Assembly: GCA_015063165.1 (NCBI GenBank)
Contig: SUSZ01000013.1
Coordinates: 1-47,698 of the forward strand
Source: Thermoplasmata archaeon
GTDB lineage: Archaea; Thermoplasmatota; Thermoplasmata; Methanomassiliicoccales; Methanomethylophilaceae
DNA length: 47,698 bases
Direction: 5' to 3'
Made by a program: the position numbers and the translations under genes. This document shows positions 7,521 through 16,284 of the stretch, piece after piece. The stretch's first letter is position 1; each line of letters begins with the position of its first letter. Below the pieces are notes generated by a model that was not told where the DNA came from, did no database searches, and saw only the letters and a program-made list of their open reading frames with translations.

Positions 7521-10205
7521 TCACTGGTAGACAGGGTTGACGACGGTCCTGACGGTCAGGGAGACGTCGCTGTTGGCCTGGAACTGGTAGTCGGAGGCGA
7601 AGGTCACGAGGGAGTCGCCCTCGTACCATCCTGCCAGGGCGTACCCGGTCAGAGGCTTGGCGGAGATCTTCATGACGGCCTTGTCATCGACGACGACGGA
7701 CAGCCTCGATCCCACGTCCACGTTGTTGTAGATGATGCTCCCATGGTCGATGGTGACGGTCACGGCATGCGACTCGTACTTGACCATGACGGCCTCGGCG
7801 TTGACGTGCTCGGTGCCCATAGTGACGGTCAGGATCTGGTATTCGCTCGTCTCCCCGTCCAGCACCCAGTGGTCGAACCTGTATCCGGCCTTGGGGACTG
7901 CGGTCAAGGTGTACTTGGAGCCGGGACCGGCCTTGATGTCGTAGGAGTCCCCGACGTCCTTGTCGTCGACCTTGACGGTACCGTTGGTCGCGGTGATGTG
8001 CAGGGTTCCGTCCGCCATCGGGACGTTGTACGCGGTGGCGACGATGTCCTCGGATCCCATCCTTATCTCTATGGTCTGGTAGCTGGCGCCGTACTTCTTG
8101 CCGTTGACATCCCACTCGGAGAACGTGTTGCCCGCGCTGGGCGCAGCGTTGACTATGAGGGACTCGCCGGTGTAGAGCTGGGTGGTGTACTCGGAGCCTA
8201 TGTTGGCGCTGTTGATGATCAGACCGCCGTTGACGGCCTTCACGGTGAGGGTGTGCAGGGTGCTCTCGGTGACAGCCTTGAATGTCATGTCGCCGTAGAC
8301 CTTGACGCTGTAGGAAGCCTCGGTGGAGACGTACTTGTCGTCGTAGGTCCATCCCCTGAGCATGTATCCGTAGGGGACCTCCACGCTGACGGTGACCTCC
8401 TTCCCGTCGTAGGTCTGGATGCTTCCTGCCTTTCCGTACTCGACCCCATTGATGGAGACGGTTCCGTAGTCGGTGGACGCCACGACGGTGCGGACGGTGG
8501 CGTGGACCATGGACGCGACCGCGGTGATGTCCTCGGAAGCACCGGTGACGGTGATCTTGTTGGCGTTGTAGACCTTTCCGTTCATCGTCCAGGTATCGAA
8601 TACGTAGGTGTCGGCAGGCAGGGCCTCGAAGACGATGGTGTCGCCTGCGTTGATGGTTCCAGAATAGGTGGATCCGACGTCGGCTCCGTTGACCTCGATG
8701 GTTCCGTTGGTGACGGAGAGGTTGACTTTGAGGACGGTGTTCTGCGTCTTCGCCTCGAAGGTCATGTCGGCCTGCTGCATAGTGACGTTGTACTCCTCCG
8801 ATGTGGATACGCACTTGCCGTCATAGTACCATCCGACGAACCTGTATCCGTTGGCGGGAACGGCCTTGAGGACCGCCTGGACGCCTTCCTTGACGAGCTT
8901 GGAAGATGCGGCCTCGCCGTCGATCTGAACGGTTCCGTTGTCGATGGTCGCAGAAAGCGTGTGGGTTTTCGAAGGAACGAATACGCCGACGATCTTCATG
9001 TTGTCGGAACCGGCGGTCACGGTCATGGCCTTGCCGGTGTAGGACTTTCCATCGATGAGCCAGTGGTCGAAGGAGTATCCTGCCTCAGCGGCTGCGGAGA
9101 GCTGCATGGAGGCGCCGGACTCCTCGAGGGTGACGGTGTAGTCGTTTCCGACGTTCTGTCCGAAAGCGATGATGCTTCCGTAGGAATCGGCGGCCTCTCC
9201 ATCGAGGGAGGTGGTCACATGGACCTGGCTGGTCCCCTTGGTCGCGGCCTGGGTCTGGGCAGACAGGGTAGTGGAAGAGTTGAAGATGAAGCTGCATACG
9301 GGGCTGCTGGAGGAATAGGTTCCAGTCCATCCGGAGACCAGGTATCCCGAATCAGCGACCGCGTAGACAGTCACGAGGGTTCCGGGCTGCATAGCGGCCT
9401 CGTACGACTTTCCGACGTTCTCGCCGTTGACATAGACGGTGCTGTTCCCGCCGCTGATGACGAGCTTCTCAGATGTCTTCGTGGACACAGCCTTCACGGA
9501 AACGTCGGAAGAGCTGACGGTGAACTTGTAGGTGGTGTCGCTGGAGACCTTAGAGCTGCCGATGTAGTATCCGTCGAACTCGTATCCGCTCCCGGGAGTG
9601 GCGACCAAGGTCATCGAGGTGCCCGGTATGTAATATCCAGAATACGAAGACACAGAAGCGTTCCCGTTGACGCTCACGGTCGTGTTCTGGCCGGTGACCG
9701 CGACGGTGACGGTTTCTGTCACCTTCTTGGAGATGACGAAGTTTCCGAGATCGTTGGAATGGAACCTCAGCTCGTCCTTGTACTTGTACGAATACAGCTG
9801 GACCACCTTTCCGTCGTTGACGGAATAGACTGTGGTGTCCTCGGTGAACACGTTGTCCATCACGATCTCGAGGAGAGATTCGGGTTTCACGACGTTTCCG
9901 TTCTTCTTGGCCAGTATGCTGTAGACTACAGCCGTGTCGGCGTCGATTTTAATATCAGAAGGAATCGCTGAGAGGACGCTCTCCCTCTCGGAGCCGCTGA
10001 GCTTAGACGTCTCGAGAACCGTTCCGGAAGGGAATCTTCCATCGAAAACGGTGATGTTGTTCGTGGGATCGGTTATCTTATCGACAACGTCCTTGTCATC
10101 GTTACCGTTGTTTCCGTTGTTGTTAAGCAACACGACAGCGACGACCGCCGCGGCAACCAGTATCGCAGCGATCGCGACTATCAGTATCGCTTGGTTTTTT
10201 TCCAT
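7521..10205 (-). CDS. Surface adhesin-like protein with nine InlB-type B-repeats
   Basis: 894 residues. An N-terminal hydrophobic helix (about residues 6-28) followed by an Asn/Gly-rich linker suggests a membrane anchor or uncleaved signal. Residues 30-170 form a unique domain. From about 170 to the end I count nine degenerate repeats of 75-85 residues with the pattern NGTV-x-V-NG, then G-x-x-V-x-V-x-A-x-P-x-x-GY-x-F-x-GW, typical of divergent InlB B-repeat (Listeria/Bacteroides) proteins. It is probably exposed outside the cell and involved in adhesion. The ATG has an AAGGAG site nine bases upstream, and a terminator follows the gene. The large plus-strand ORF opposite is an artefact of codon bias. 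Confidence 0.75.
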   Translation of the reverse strand: MEKNQAILIVAIAAILVAAAVVAVVLLNNNGNNGNDDKDVVDKITDPTNNITVFDGRFPSGTVLETSKLSGSERESVLSAIPSDIKIDADTAVVYSILAKKNGNVVKPESLLEIVMDNVFTEDTTVYSVNDGKVVQLYSYKYKDELRFHSNDLGNFVISKKVTETVTVAVTGQNTTVSVNGNASVSSYSGYYIPGTSMTLVATPGSGYEFDGYYIGSSKVSSDTTYKFTVSSSDVSVKAVSTKTSEKLVISGGNSTVYVNGENVGKSYEAAMQPGTLVTVYAVADSGYLVSGWTGTYSSSSPVCSFIFNSSTTLSAQTQAATKGTSQVHVTTSLDGEAADSYGSIIAFGQNVGNDYTVTLEESGASMQLSAAAEAGYSFDHWLIDGKSYTGKAMTVTAGSDNMKIVGVFVPSKTHTLSATIDNGTVQIDGEAASSKLVKEGVQAVLKAVPANGYRFVGWYYDGKCVSTSEEYNVTMQQADMTFEAKTQNTVLKVNLSVTNGTIEVNGADVGSTYSGTINAGDTIVFEALPADTYVFDTWTMNGKVYNANKITVTGASEDITAVASMVHATVRTVVASTDYGTVSINGVEYGKAGSIQTYDGKEVTVSVEVPYGYMLRGWTYDDKYVSTEASYSVKVYGDMTFKAVTESTLHTLTVKAVNGGLIINSANIGSEYTTQLYTGESLIVNAAPSAGNTFSEWDVNGKKYGASYQTIEIRMGSEDIVATAYNVPMADGTLHITATNGTVKVDDKDVGDSYDIKAGPGSKYTLTAVPKAGYRFDHWVLDGETSEYQILTVTMGTEHVNAEAVMVKYESHAVTVTIDHGSIIYNNVDVGSRLSVVVDDKAVMKISAKPLTGYALAGWYEGDSLVTFASDYQFQANSDVSLTVRTVVNPVYQ

Positions 10206-10378
10206 TTTTATAACTCCTTACCGCCCGATCATGGGCTTACGGAACCGTCAAAAAGGTATGATTAGATAAACGTTGAGTAAGTCTCGACTGGGGCCCCGCC
10301 ACATCATGCCGATCGTCCCTCTGCCTGATCTGCGCAAGAATCATATCGGCGACATGCATCCTGAAGGACATGACCGTC

Positions 10379-10561
10379 ATGAGGATCAAAGGCTCCGTGC
10401 AGGAGATAACATCAGACATCACCATAGCCGAGGCTGCGACGTCCTGCGGGATCCGTCCGGACGCCTACATCTTCCTGATCGGCGGGAAGCCCGTCCCCAT
10501 GGACACCCAAGTCCCCGAGGAAGGGGAGGTCTGCGCCGTCAGGGTCGCCTCGGGCGGATGA
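10379..10561 (+). CDS. ThiS/SAMP-like ubiquitin-fold protein ending in Gly-Gly
   Basis: 60 residues from ATG 10379 (63 from ATG 10370), with the beta-grasp pattern MRIKG-, an EIT/TIAEAA helix, PDAYIFLIGGKPVPMDT and a C-terminal ASGG tail. The diglycine end marks sulfur carriers (ThiS/MoaD) and archaeal protein modifiers (SAMP/Urm1), which are adenylated by an E1-like enzyme. No E1 gene is in the window, so sulfur transfer and protein tagging cannot be told apart. GAAGGA ten bases before 10379 supports that start. The UGA abuts the end of the convergent CobQ-like gene. Confidence 0.7.
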   Translation: MRIKGSVQEITSDITIAEAATSCGIRPDAYIFLIGGKPVPMDTQVPEEGEVCAVRVASGG

Positions 10562-11395
10562 TCATTCCCTCGCGATGCGCTCCACGGCGTCGAAATCGAA
10601 TCCGCTGGATATCGCGATGTCCGTGAACTCGTCCACGTTGTTCAGGAAGGCCTGGTGGACGTCTGTGCCTTCCAGCTTCCCCTTGGAGCTGGAGTACGAG
10701 TCCTCCTCCGGGAACCTCAGATAGACGTAAGGCAGCACGCCCAAGCACTTCATACCTGTCATCGACTCGATCTGGTCTATGGCATCCTTGAGGATGGATG
10801 CGTCGCCTCTGAACCTGTTTATTATGAACCCCTTCAGCCTGGGCCTGAGGTGGTCGGGGATTATCCTCCACGTTCCGTAGATGGCGGCGAAGACCCCTCC
10901 CCTCTCTATATCACCGACCAGGATGGCGGGGACGTCCGTGACCTCCATCAGCCCAGTGTTGGCGATGTCGCGGTCCATTATGTTGATCTCGGCGGGAGAA
11001 CCGGAGCCCTCGCAGATTATGGCGCCGTGCTTGGTCCTCAGCCTGTCGTAAGCCTTCACTGCCTCGCCCAGGAGCTCCTTGCGGTCCATAGGCTCGCCCC
11101 TCTTGTAATCCCTGTATGGCTTTCCGTTGACGACCGCCTGTATGATGCCGTTCCCGCTGGGCTTGAGGAGGACAGGATTCATGTCGGTCTCGGGCTCCAG
11201 ACCCGCGGACCACGCCTGGAAGGCCTGTCCCATGCCTATCTCTCCGCCATCCTTGGTGGCATAGGAGTTCAGAGACAGGTTGGAAGCCTTGAACGGGACG
11301 GGATCCAGCCCTTTACGAGCGAAATACCTGCACAGCATGGCGCACATCATCGTCTTTCCAGCGGACGAAGACGTCCCTAACACCAGGATCCTCAT
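10562..11395 (-). CDS. CobQ/CbiP-like amidase subunit lacking the glutaminase domain
   Basis: 277 residues matching only the N-terminal P-loop synthetase half of cobyric acid synthase: GTSSSAGKT near the N-terminus, SLNSYATKDGGEIG, MNPVLLKPSG, CEGSGSPAEINIMDRDIAN and GDIERGGVFA. The C-terminal glutamine amidotransferase half (Cys-His-Glu triad) is absent and the protein ends cleanly, so it may use ammonia or borrow the glutaminase of its neighbour. The ATG at 11395 overlaps the UGA of the upstream full-length CobQ (ATGA) and has a GGAGGGG site, so the two are translationally coupled. A substrate other than cobyrinic acid diamide is possible. Confidence 0.8.
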   Translation of the reverse strand: MRILVLGTSSSAGKTMMCAMLCRYFARKGLDPVPFKASNLSLNSYATKDGGEIGMGQAFQAWSAGLEPETDMNPVLLKPSGNGIIQAVVNGKPYRDYKRGEPMDRKELLGEAVKAYDRLRTKHGAIICEGSGSPAEINIMDRDIANTGLMEVTDVPAILVGDIERGGVFAAIYGTWRIIPDHLRPRLKGFIINRFRGDASILKDAIDQIESMTGMKCLGVLPYVYLRFPEEDSYSSSKGKLEGTDVHQAFLNNVDEFTDIAISSGFDFDAVERIARE

Positions 11396-13212
11396 TCTTT
11401 CCCCTCCAGTATCCTCATCATCCTTTCGACATCTATGTTCTCCTCGAACGCGTCGGCGAGCGTGTCCAGGCTGTCCTCCAGAAGCTCCTCGTAGCTCTTC
11501 GCGGGAGCATCCCTGACAGAGACGGAGCCGTCGACGAACGAAAGGAAATACCTCCTGAAAGCCTGCAGGTCGAAGCACCCGTGGAGATACGTTCCGAAGA
11601 GCTTCTCTTCCTCCCTGACGGAGCCTTCGTTCCAGGACGGGTAGAACATGCTGTCAACCCTGAAAAGCGGCTCCTCGCCGACCTCGGTCTGCCCCATGTG
11701 CAGCTCGTATCCGGTTACCTGCCCTCCGTCGCCTTTCAACAGGACCGCCTCGCGGTTGGCGATGGTCTTCTTGTATTCTGCGAAGGTGGACCTGTTGTCG
11801 AAGAACCCCAGACCTTCCAGGACCTCCTTAGTGCCGCCTTCGATCCCGAGAGAATCGTCCAGGGTGGCGCCCATCATCTGATAGCCTCCGCAGATTCCCA
11901 GGATGGGGACCTTGCCCTTCATCTCCTTCAGCCTGTCGGAGATCCCCTTGTCGCACATCCATCTGTAATCCAGGACGGTGTTCTTGGTGCCGGGTAGTAT
12001 GACCGCGCTGACGCCGTCCAGATCCTTCGGTTCCTGGACGTAGACTATCGAGACGTCGTCCATGAACAGCGGATCGATGTCGGTGAAGTTCGCGATGCGC
12101 GGGAACTTGACCACTCCGATCTTGATTCCGCCTTCGCCTCTCCTGCTGGTGTCCCTGAGGGCTTCGGAATCCTCGGAAGGCAGCATGACGTCGACGTGGG
12201 GGATGACTCCTATGACGGGCACTCCGGTCATCTCCTCCAGCTTTCCGGACCCGGCCAGCATCTTCTTCGGGTCGCCGCGGACATTGTTCAGTATGATCCC
12301 CTTGATGCGCTTCCTGTCCTTCTCCGGGATCAGCTCTATGGTCCCCAGCGCATAGGCGTAGGAGCCTCCCCACTCGACGTTGACCACCAGGAAGACCACA
12401 GCATCGGCGATCTCGGCCGCCCTCATGTTAGCGATGTCCTTCTCGTAGATGTTGATCTCCGCCGGGGAGCCAGCGCCCTCCATGACGACGTAGTCGTACC
12501 TCTTCTTCATGAAGTCGACGTGCTCCTTGACGATCTGGATCCCGGGACCGGGGACGAACTCCTCGTAGTACTCCTTCACCCTGTAGTCGGCGAAGGGCTT
12601 CCCGCAGACGATCACCTGGGAGATGTCGTCGCCCTTAGGCTTCAGAAGTATCGGATTCATGTGAGCGTCTGGTGTCGTGAGGCCGGCCGCCTGGGCCTGG
12701 AGAACCTGTATCATGGCGATCTCCGCACCGCTCCTGGTCACCTTGGAGTTCAGGCTCATGTTCTGGGACTTGAAAGGAGCCACCAGAAGGCCTCTCCTGT
12801 GAAGCATGCGGCATATCGCAGCCACGGTGATGGACTTGCCCGCATCGGAAGTGGCTCCGACGACCATCACGGCTCTGCCCTCATGCCAGAATTTGGACTT
12901 CACATCCACGAATATGTCCTTCAGGCGTGGATCCGCGGCATCTTCTATCCCGAGGCGTCTGATCTCAGACATGATGTACTTGGCGACCTCGGTGCGGTGG
13001 ATGAAGAGACAGTCGGAGCAGTTCCAAACAGGCTTCCCCCTCTTTCCGGGAGTGTTGGCCCCGAGGTCCTCGTCCCCGCAGGGATAGAACGGACAATAGC
13101 AGAAGGTGCAATCCTGTCCTGTGAAATGGCTCGGATGATAGGCGCATTCATGATTGGAGCCTATCCAGCCACGTTTGATCTCCTCGTTCACCTTCTTCTT
13201 GATGCAGTCCAT
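11392..13212 (-). CDS. cobQ: Cobyric acid synthase with an N-terminal cysteine-rich domain
   Basis: About 606 residues. Residues 1-70 hold a Cys/His-rich module (CAYHPSHF, CTFCYCPFYPCGDED, CSDCLFIH) resembling the small cysteine-rich domain found beside cobalamin genes in methanogens; here it is fused. The synthetase domain starts at VGATSDAGKS (about 117-126) and includes SLNSKVTRSG, LLKPKGDD and GAGSPAEINIYEKDIAN. The C-terminal class I glutaminase has GTKNTV, the nucleophile motif LGICGGYQMMG and a late TYLHGCF His. It amidates adenosylcobyrinic acid diamide in corrinoid biosynthesis, and methanogens need corrinoids. ATG 13212 is chosen over an upstream TTG; a TATA-like gttataac lies about 30 bases upstream. 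Confidence 0.9.
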   Translation of the reverse strand: MDCIKKKVNEEIKRGWIGSNHECAYHPSHFTGQDCTFCYCPFYPCGDEDLGANTPGKRGKPVWNCSDCLFIHRTEVAKYIMSEIRRLGIEDAADPRLKDIFVDVKSKFWHEGRAVMVVGATSDAGKSITVAAICRMLHRRGLLVAPFKSQNMSLNSKVTRSGAEIAMIQVLQAQAAGLTTPDAHMNPILLKPKGDDISQVIVCGKPFADYRVKEYYEEFVPGPGIQIVKEHVDFMKKRYDYVVMEGAGSPAEINIYEKDIANMRAAEIADAVVFLVVNVEWGGSYAYALGTIELIPEKDRKRIKGIILNNVRGDPKKMLAGSGKLEEMTGVPVIGVIPHVDVMLPSEDSEALRDTSRRGEGGIKIGVVKFPRIANFTDIDPLFMDDVSIVYVQEPKDLDGVSAVILPGTKNTVLDYRWMCDKGISDRLKEMKGKVPILGICGGYQMMGATLDDSLGIEGGTKEVLEGLGFFDNRSTFAEYKKTIANREAVLLKGDGGQVTGYELHMGQTEVGEEPLFRVDSMFYPSWNEGSVREEEKLFGTYLHGCFDLQAFRRYFLSFVDGSVSVRDAPAKSYEELLEDSLDTLADAFEENIDVERMMRILEGKE

Positions 13213-13324
13213 GGGCAATCATGGATGTAAATGCGCACTGCGGTTATAACACTAATTAATGACCGTCATCCCTCTCAGCCGCATCAACATCCGTATAACG
13301 GTCCTACGCGATTCACCTTTCACA

Positions 13325-13768
13325 ATGACCTCGCTGCGTCCGCCCCCTCCTACATCCGAAGCCACCACCAAGACGATGAAGTCCAACAAGGGAAAGGACA
13401 CGGGCCCGGAGCTGAAGGTCAGGAAGATGCTCCGCGAGGCAGGATACCCTGGTTATAGACTCAACTGGAAGAAAGCTCCAGGAAGGCCGGACATAGCATA
13501 TCCCGGGCACAAGCTGGCGATCTTCGTGAACGGATGCTTCTGGCATCGCTGTCCGATATGCGACATGCCCCTTCCCAAGTCCCACGTGGACTACTGGCAG
13601 GAGAAGTTCAGAAGGAACGTGGAGCGCGACGCTGAAAAGACGAAAGAGCTGGAGGATTCGGGATGGAAGGTGGTGGTGATCTGGGAATGCCGGCTCAAGA
13701 AGGAGCCTGAAGAGGTCAGCAGCGAGCTGAAGGGCATCCTGGACGTCCTGTACGGAAGATCGTCCTGA
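13325..13768 (+). CDS. vsr: Very-short-patch-repair (Vsr) endonuclease
   Basis: 147 residues from ATG 13325. Family features in order: SNKGKDTGPELKVRKML, YRLNWKKAPGRPDIAYP with the catalytic Asp, FVNGCFWHRCP with zinc/active-site residues, and the VERDAEKTKELEDSGWKVVVIWEC core. Vsr nicks at T:G mismatches produced by deamination of 5-methylcytosine and normally accompanies a cytosine-5 methyltransferase; none is in this window. The start is uncertain: 13259, 13325 and 13376 are all in frame, and 13325 best preserves the usual N-terminal length. It is divergent from cobQ. Confidence 0.85.
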   Translation: MTSLRPPPPTSEATTKTMKSNKGKDTGPELKVRKMLREAGYPGYRLNWKKAPGRPDIAYPGHKLAIFVNGCFWHRCPICDMPLPKSHVDYWQEKFRRNVERDAEKTKELEDSGWKVVVIWECRLKKEPEEVSSELKGILDVLYGRSS

Positions 13769-13794
13769 TTCCCTCGGAGCCCGCCGCCGTCGCC

Positions 13795-14106
13795 TCAGAC
13801 GAACCTCACGGCGGTCCCGTAGCAGACCATCTCCGCCGCTCCGCCCATGACGGCGGATGTCGCGTATCTGACGCAGACCACGGCGTCGGCTTTCAGAGCC
13901 TCGGCGTTCTCGATCATCCTCTGGGTGGCCATGTCCCTGGATTCCGCCATCATCTGGGTGTAGGCCTTGAGCTCCCCTCCGACTATGGTCTTCAGGCCCT
14001 GGCCGATGTCCTTTCCTATGTGCTTGCTCTGTATCATGTTGCCGGAGACGACTCCGATTATCTCGTACTGCTTTCCCGGTATGTTCTCTGTGTTGGTCAA
14101 CAGCAT
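13795..14106 (-). CDS. YbjQ/UPF0145 family protein
   Basis: 103 residues with the YbjQ hallmarks: VSGNMIQSKHIGKDIGQGLKTIVGGELKAYTQMM, a central helix with R-x-x-A-x-x-R-M, then ADAVVCVRYATS. The family forms pentameric assemblies of unknown function, sometimes annotated as heavy-metal binding. The ATG has a strong GGAGGGAG site. It is convergent with vsr and about 100 bases downstream of the UAG-containing glycosyltransferase gene. Confidence 0.85.
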   Translation of the reverse strand: MLLTNTENIPGKQYEIIGVVSGNMIQSKHIGKDIGQGLKTIVGGELKAYTQMMAESRDMATQRMIENAEALKADAVVCVRYATSAVMGGAAEMVCYGTAVRFV

Positions 14107-14204
14107 GAATCTCCCTCCTGCGATCCGCCGATCCTGGGAACGGCCCTCGCATCGGGGTTACATGGCACACACCGTATATAACTGTATATACAAGAAATAT
14201 ACAG

Positions 14205-16223
14205 TTAATTCTCTTGAATCTGCTTCTTGAGCTCGACGACCCTCCTCTTGGCCCAGGGCACGCCCATCTGGTAGGCCTTCCTGTACCAATCGATGGCCGC
14301 TTTGACGTCCGTCTCTTTCTGAAGCCCTGTCTCGAGAGACTTCGCGCCGACGCAGCACAGCAGGGGATCGTCGGTCCCTCTCTCAACGAGCTCTCTCAGC
14401 TCGCCTTTGCCGGCGGTGAAGAGGACCAGACGCATCATCCTGCTGGTGACCTCCTGGCCCTTGAGAACCTCCGCCTTCTCCCAGATGGACAGCAGACGCT
14501 CCGCGGGGCGAGGATAATCGAGTCCTTTGTCTATGTCCAGGCCGTCGAACATCTCCATTATCCTGGACGCCAAGGCTTCCGGCCCCTCGTCCAGGACGTT
14601 GTACTCCCAGTAGTTCCTCCTGCCCAGGCCCTTCGCCATGTAGCTACGGGAGTTGTCATCGGAATATCTGAGGACGACGAGGTTGCAGTCGGCGTACATC
14701 GCGACCTCCATGAACCCTGTGAAGACGGTGACGACGAGATCGAACCCGGAGGCGGCGTTCATGAACGTGACTATGTCGCCCTCGTACCTCTTGGTGCCAG
14801 GTAGCTCCTCCTGCTCGGGGAAGGGGGTGTTGGTGTATACCTCGTATCCTCTCCCCAGGAGCCTCTCTGCCAGACCCAGCATGACGCCCATCGTGTTCTT
14901 CTTCTCGTCCTCGGACCTGACCTCTATGGAATTCCCGTATGGGTTCAGAAGGATGGAGCGCGGCCCGTGCAGACCCGACCTCCTCAGCCTCTCGCAAGGG
15001 ACATCCGCCGGCTCGACCACGGACAGAGCGGGCTCCTGGACGCGCCTGGCGGCCCCTATGTAGAAGCTTGTGTCTATGTCCCCATGGAACATCGCGCCGG
15101 GGTACAAGGGCTTGTGAGGGATCATCTTGAACCTCTGATCCTCATGATAGTTCATCGACAGGTACATGCGAAGGCTCTTCACGTCGCCCCTGGACATGAT
15201 GAAGCCGTTCATCCCCGCCAGACGAGGAAGATCCTTCGCCGTCTCGGTGACGACCATGCTCACGTCCGAGTAGTCGATGCCGTCGAACCTGGCCAGCCAT
15301 CTGTAATTGTCCCCCATCGGGTAGAATGACGTTATCATGAACCTGCCGCCCCTCTCGGACAACTTATCGCACATGGCCTTTCCGATCAGGTACCTCATCT
15401 CGATCTCCGAGACGCTGATGATCTCGAGGCTTCCGTCGGATTTGCGACCGGTGTACAGCCCCCTCTCGTTCATGATGCGGGTGTCCACGATGGCGTTGGA
15501 GGGGATCGAGCTGATCTCCTCTTCGGAGTTCGGAGCGAAGACGGCGCCGATATCGGTGCCCGTGTCGAACTCCCTGGACCTGAGGAGCTGGTTCTTGGCG
15601 CGGCTGGACTTGCCGTATGGGCAATAGACGAACACCTTCCCCGGGCCGGATGGCTTGAACCCGTTGGTGCTATATTTCACGAAGCATCTGGATGTCTTGT
15701 CCTCTGGGCATGACGTCCCATAGATTTCAGGCATGTCTCCGTCCGAACAGATGAAACGGTCTGGACGGACCCCGTAGTGAGCCAGTATGCAGAAGAGCGA
15801 GCGGATCTCGGCCTGTGTTCCGCACAGGACTATCTCCCCGTTGAGGAAGATCTCGGGATTGATGGTGCACTAGAGCTCGGCGCCGTTGCCGCTCTTGATG
15901 ATGGGATTGTCGGAATAGAGGATGTTCAGGGCGGCCTTGACGTCGCGCTCGACGGCTATCCCGTTGAAATACATCTTGAACAGCCAGAGCCTTCCCCAGA
16001 ACTGGTCTATGTTCTTGCGAGCCAGCTCCAGAGCCTCGGCGTGGTGCCCGGGATCGTCGGAGCACAGCAGAACGTTGCAGAGGTCCTTCTCGCTGGCCTT
16101 GCCCTCGGAAACGGCTTCCCTGGCGGAACGTATCGCCTCGTCCATGTCGATGCGGTCGAACGTCCCCTTCAGGACCTTCCTGTAGGCCGGGACCTCGGAA
16201 CCGCGTCTTTCGATGCTTCCCAT
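14205..16223 (-). CDS. Sel1/GT-B-like glycosyltransferase-type protein with in-frame UAG (codon 118)
   Basis: Read through the UAG at 15870-15872, this is a 672-residue protein colinear with its neighbour at 16285-18327 over its whole length. Residues 1-115 are helical Sel1-like repeats (LARKNID, RLWLFKMYFNG). The middle part has a hexapeptide-like region (GEIVLCGT, VFVYCPYG). Residues around 390-560 look like a GT-B/heptosyltransferase-type domain (LLNPYGNSIEVR, NTPFPEQEELPGT, FDLVVTVFTGFMEVAMYA). The C-terminus is again Sel1-like (AIDWYRKAYQMG). The role is probably in glycan or surface modification, by inference. AAGGATAT precedes the ATG. The UAG aligns with a Lys of the paralogue, and the true stop is UAA. 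Confidence 0.75.
15870..15872 (-). other. In-frame UAG sense codon aligned with Lys in the paralogue
   Basis: UAG lies between GAG-CUC and UGC-ACC. The flanks align with the adjacent paralogue: AEL-UAG-CTIN here against AQY-K-YIVN there, and the shared F-x-x-G-E/D-IVLCGT continues in the same frame. A lysine derivative (pyrrolysine) at a lysine position is a natural reading. Confidence 0.8.
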
Positions 16224-16284
16224 CGGATATCCTTACGCGGAACCGCCTACAGGGTTATTAAATGTCAGCACCGTAGCATGGCTT

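Noticed and set aside
7470-9971. 833-codon plus-strand ORF opposite the surface repeat protein
   Set aside because: Its composition (Val/Asp/Gly/His-rich, repeating) mirrors the real repeats on the other strand, which have a signal segment, ribosome site and terminator. It is an artefact of strong G/C third-position bias.
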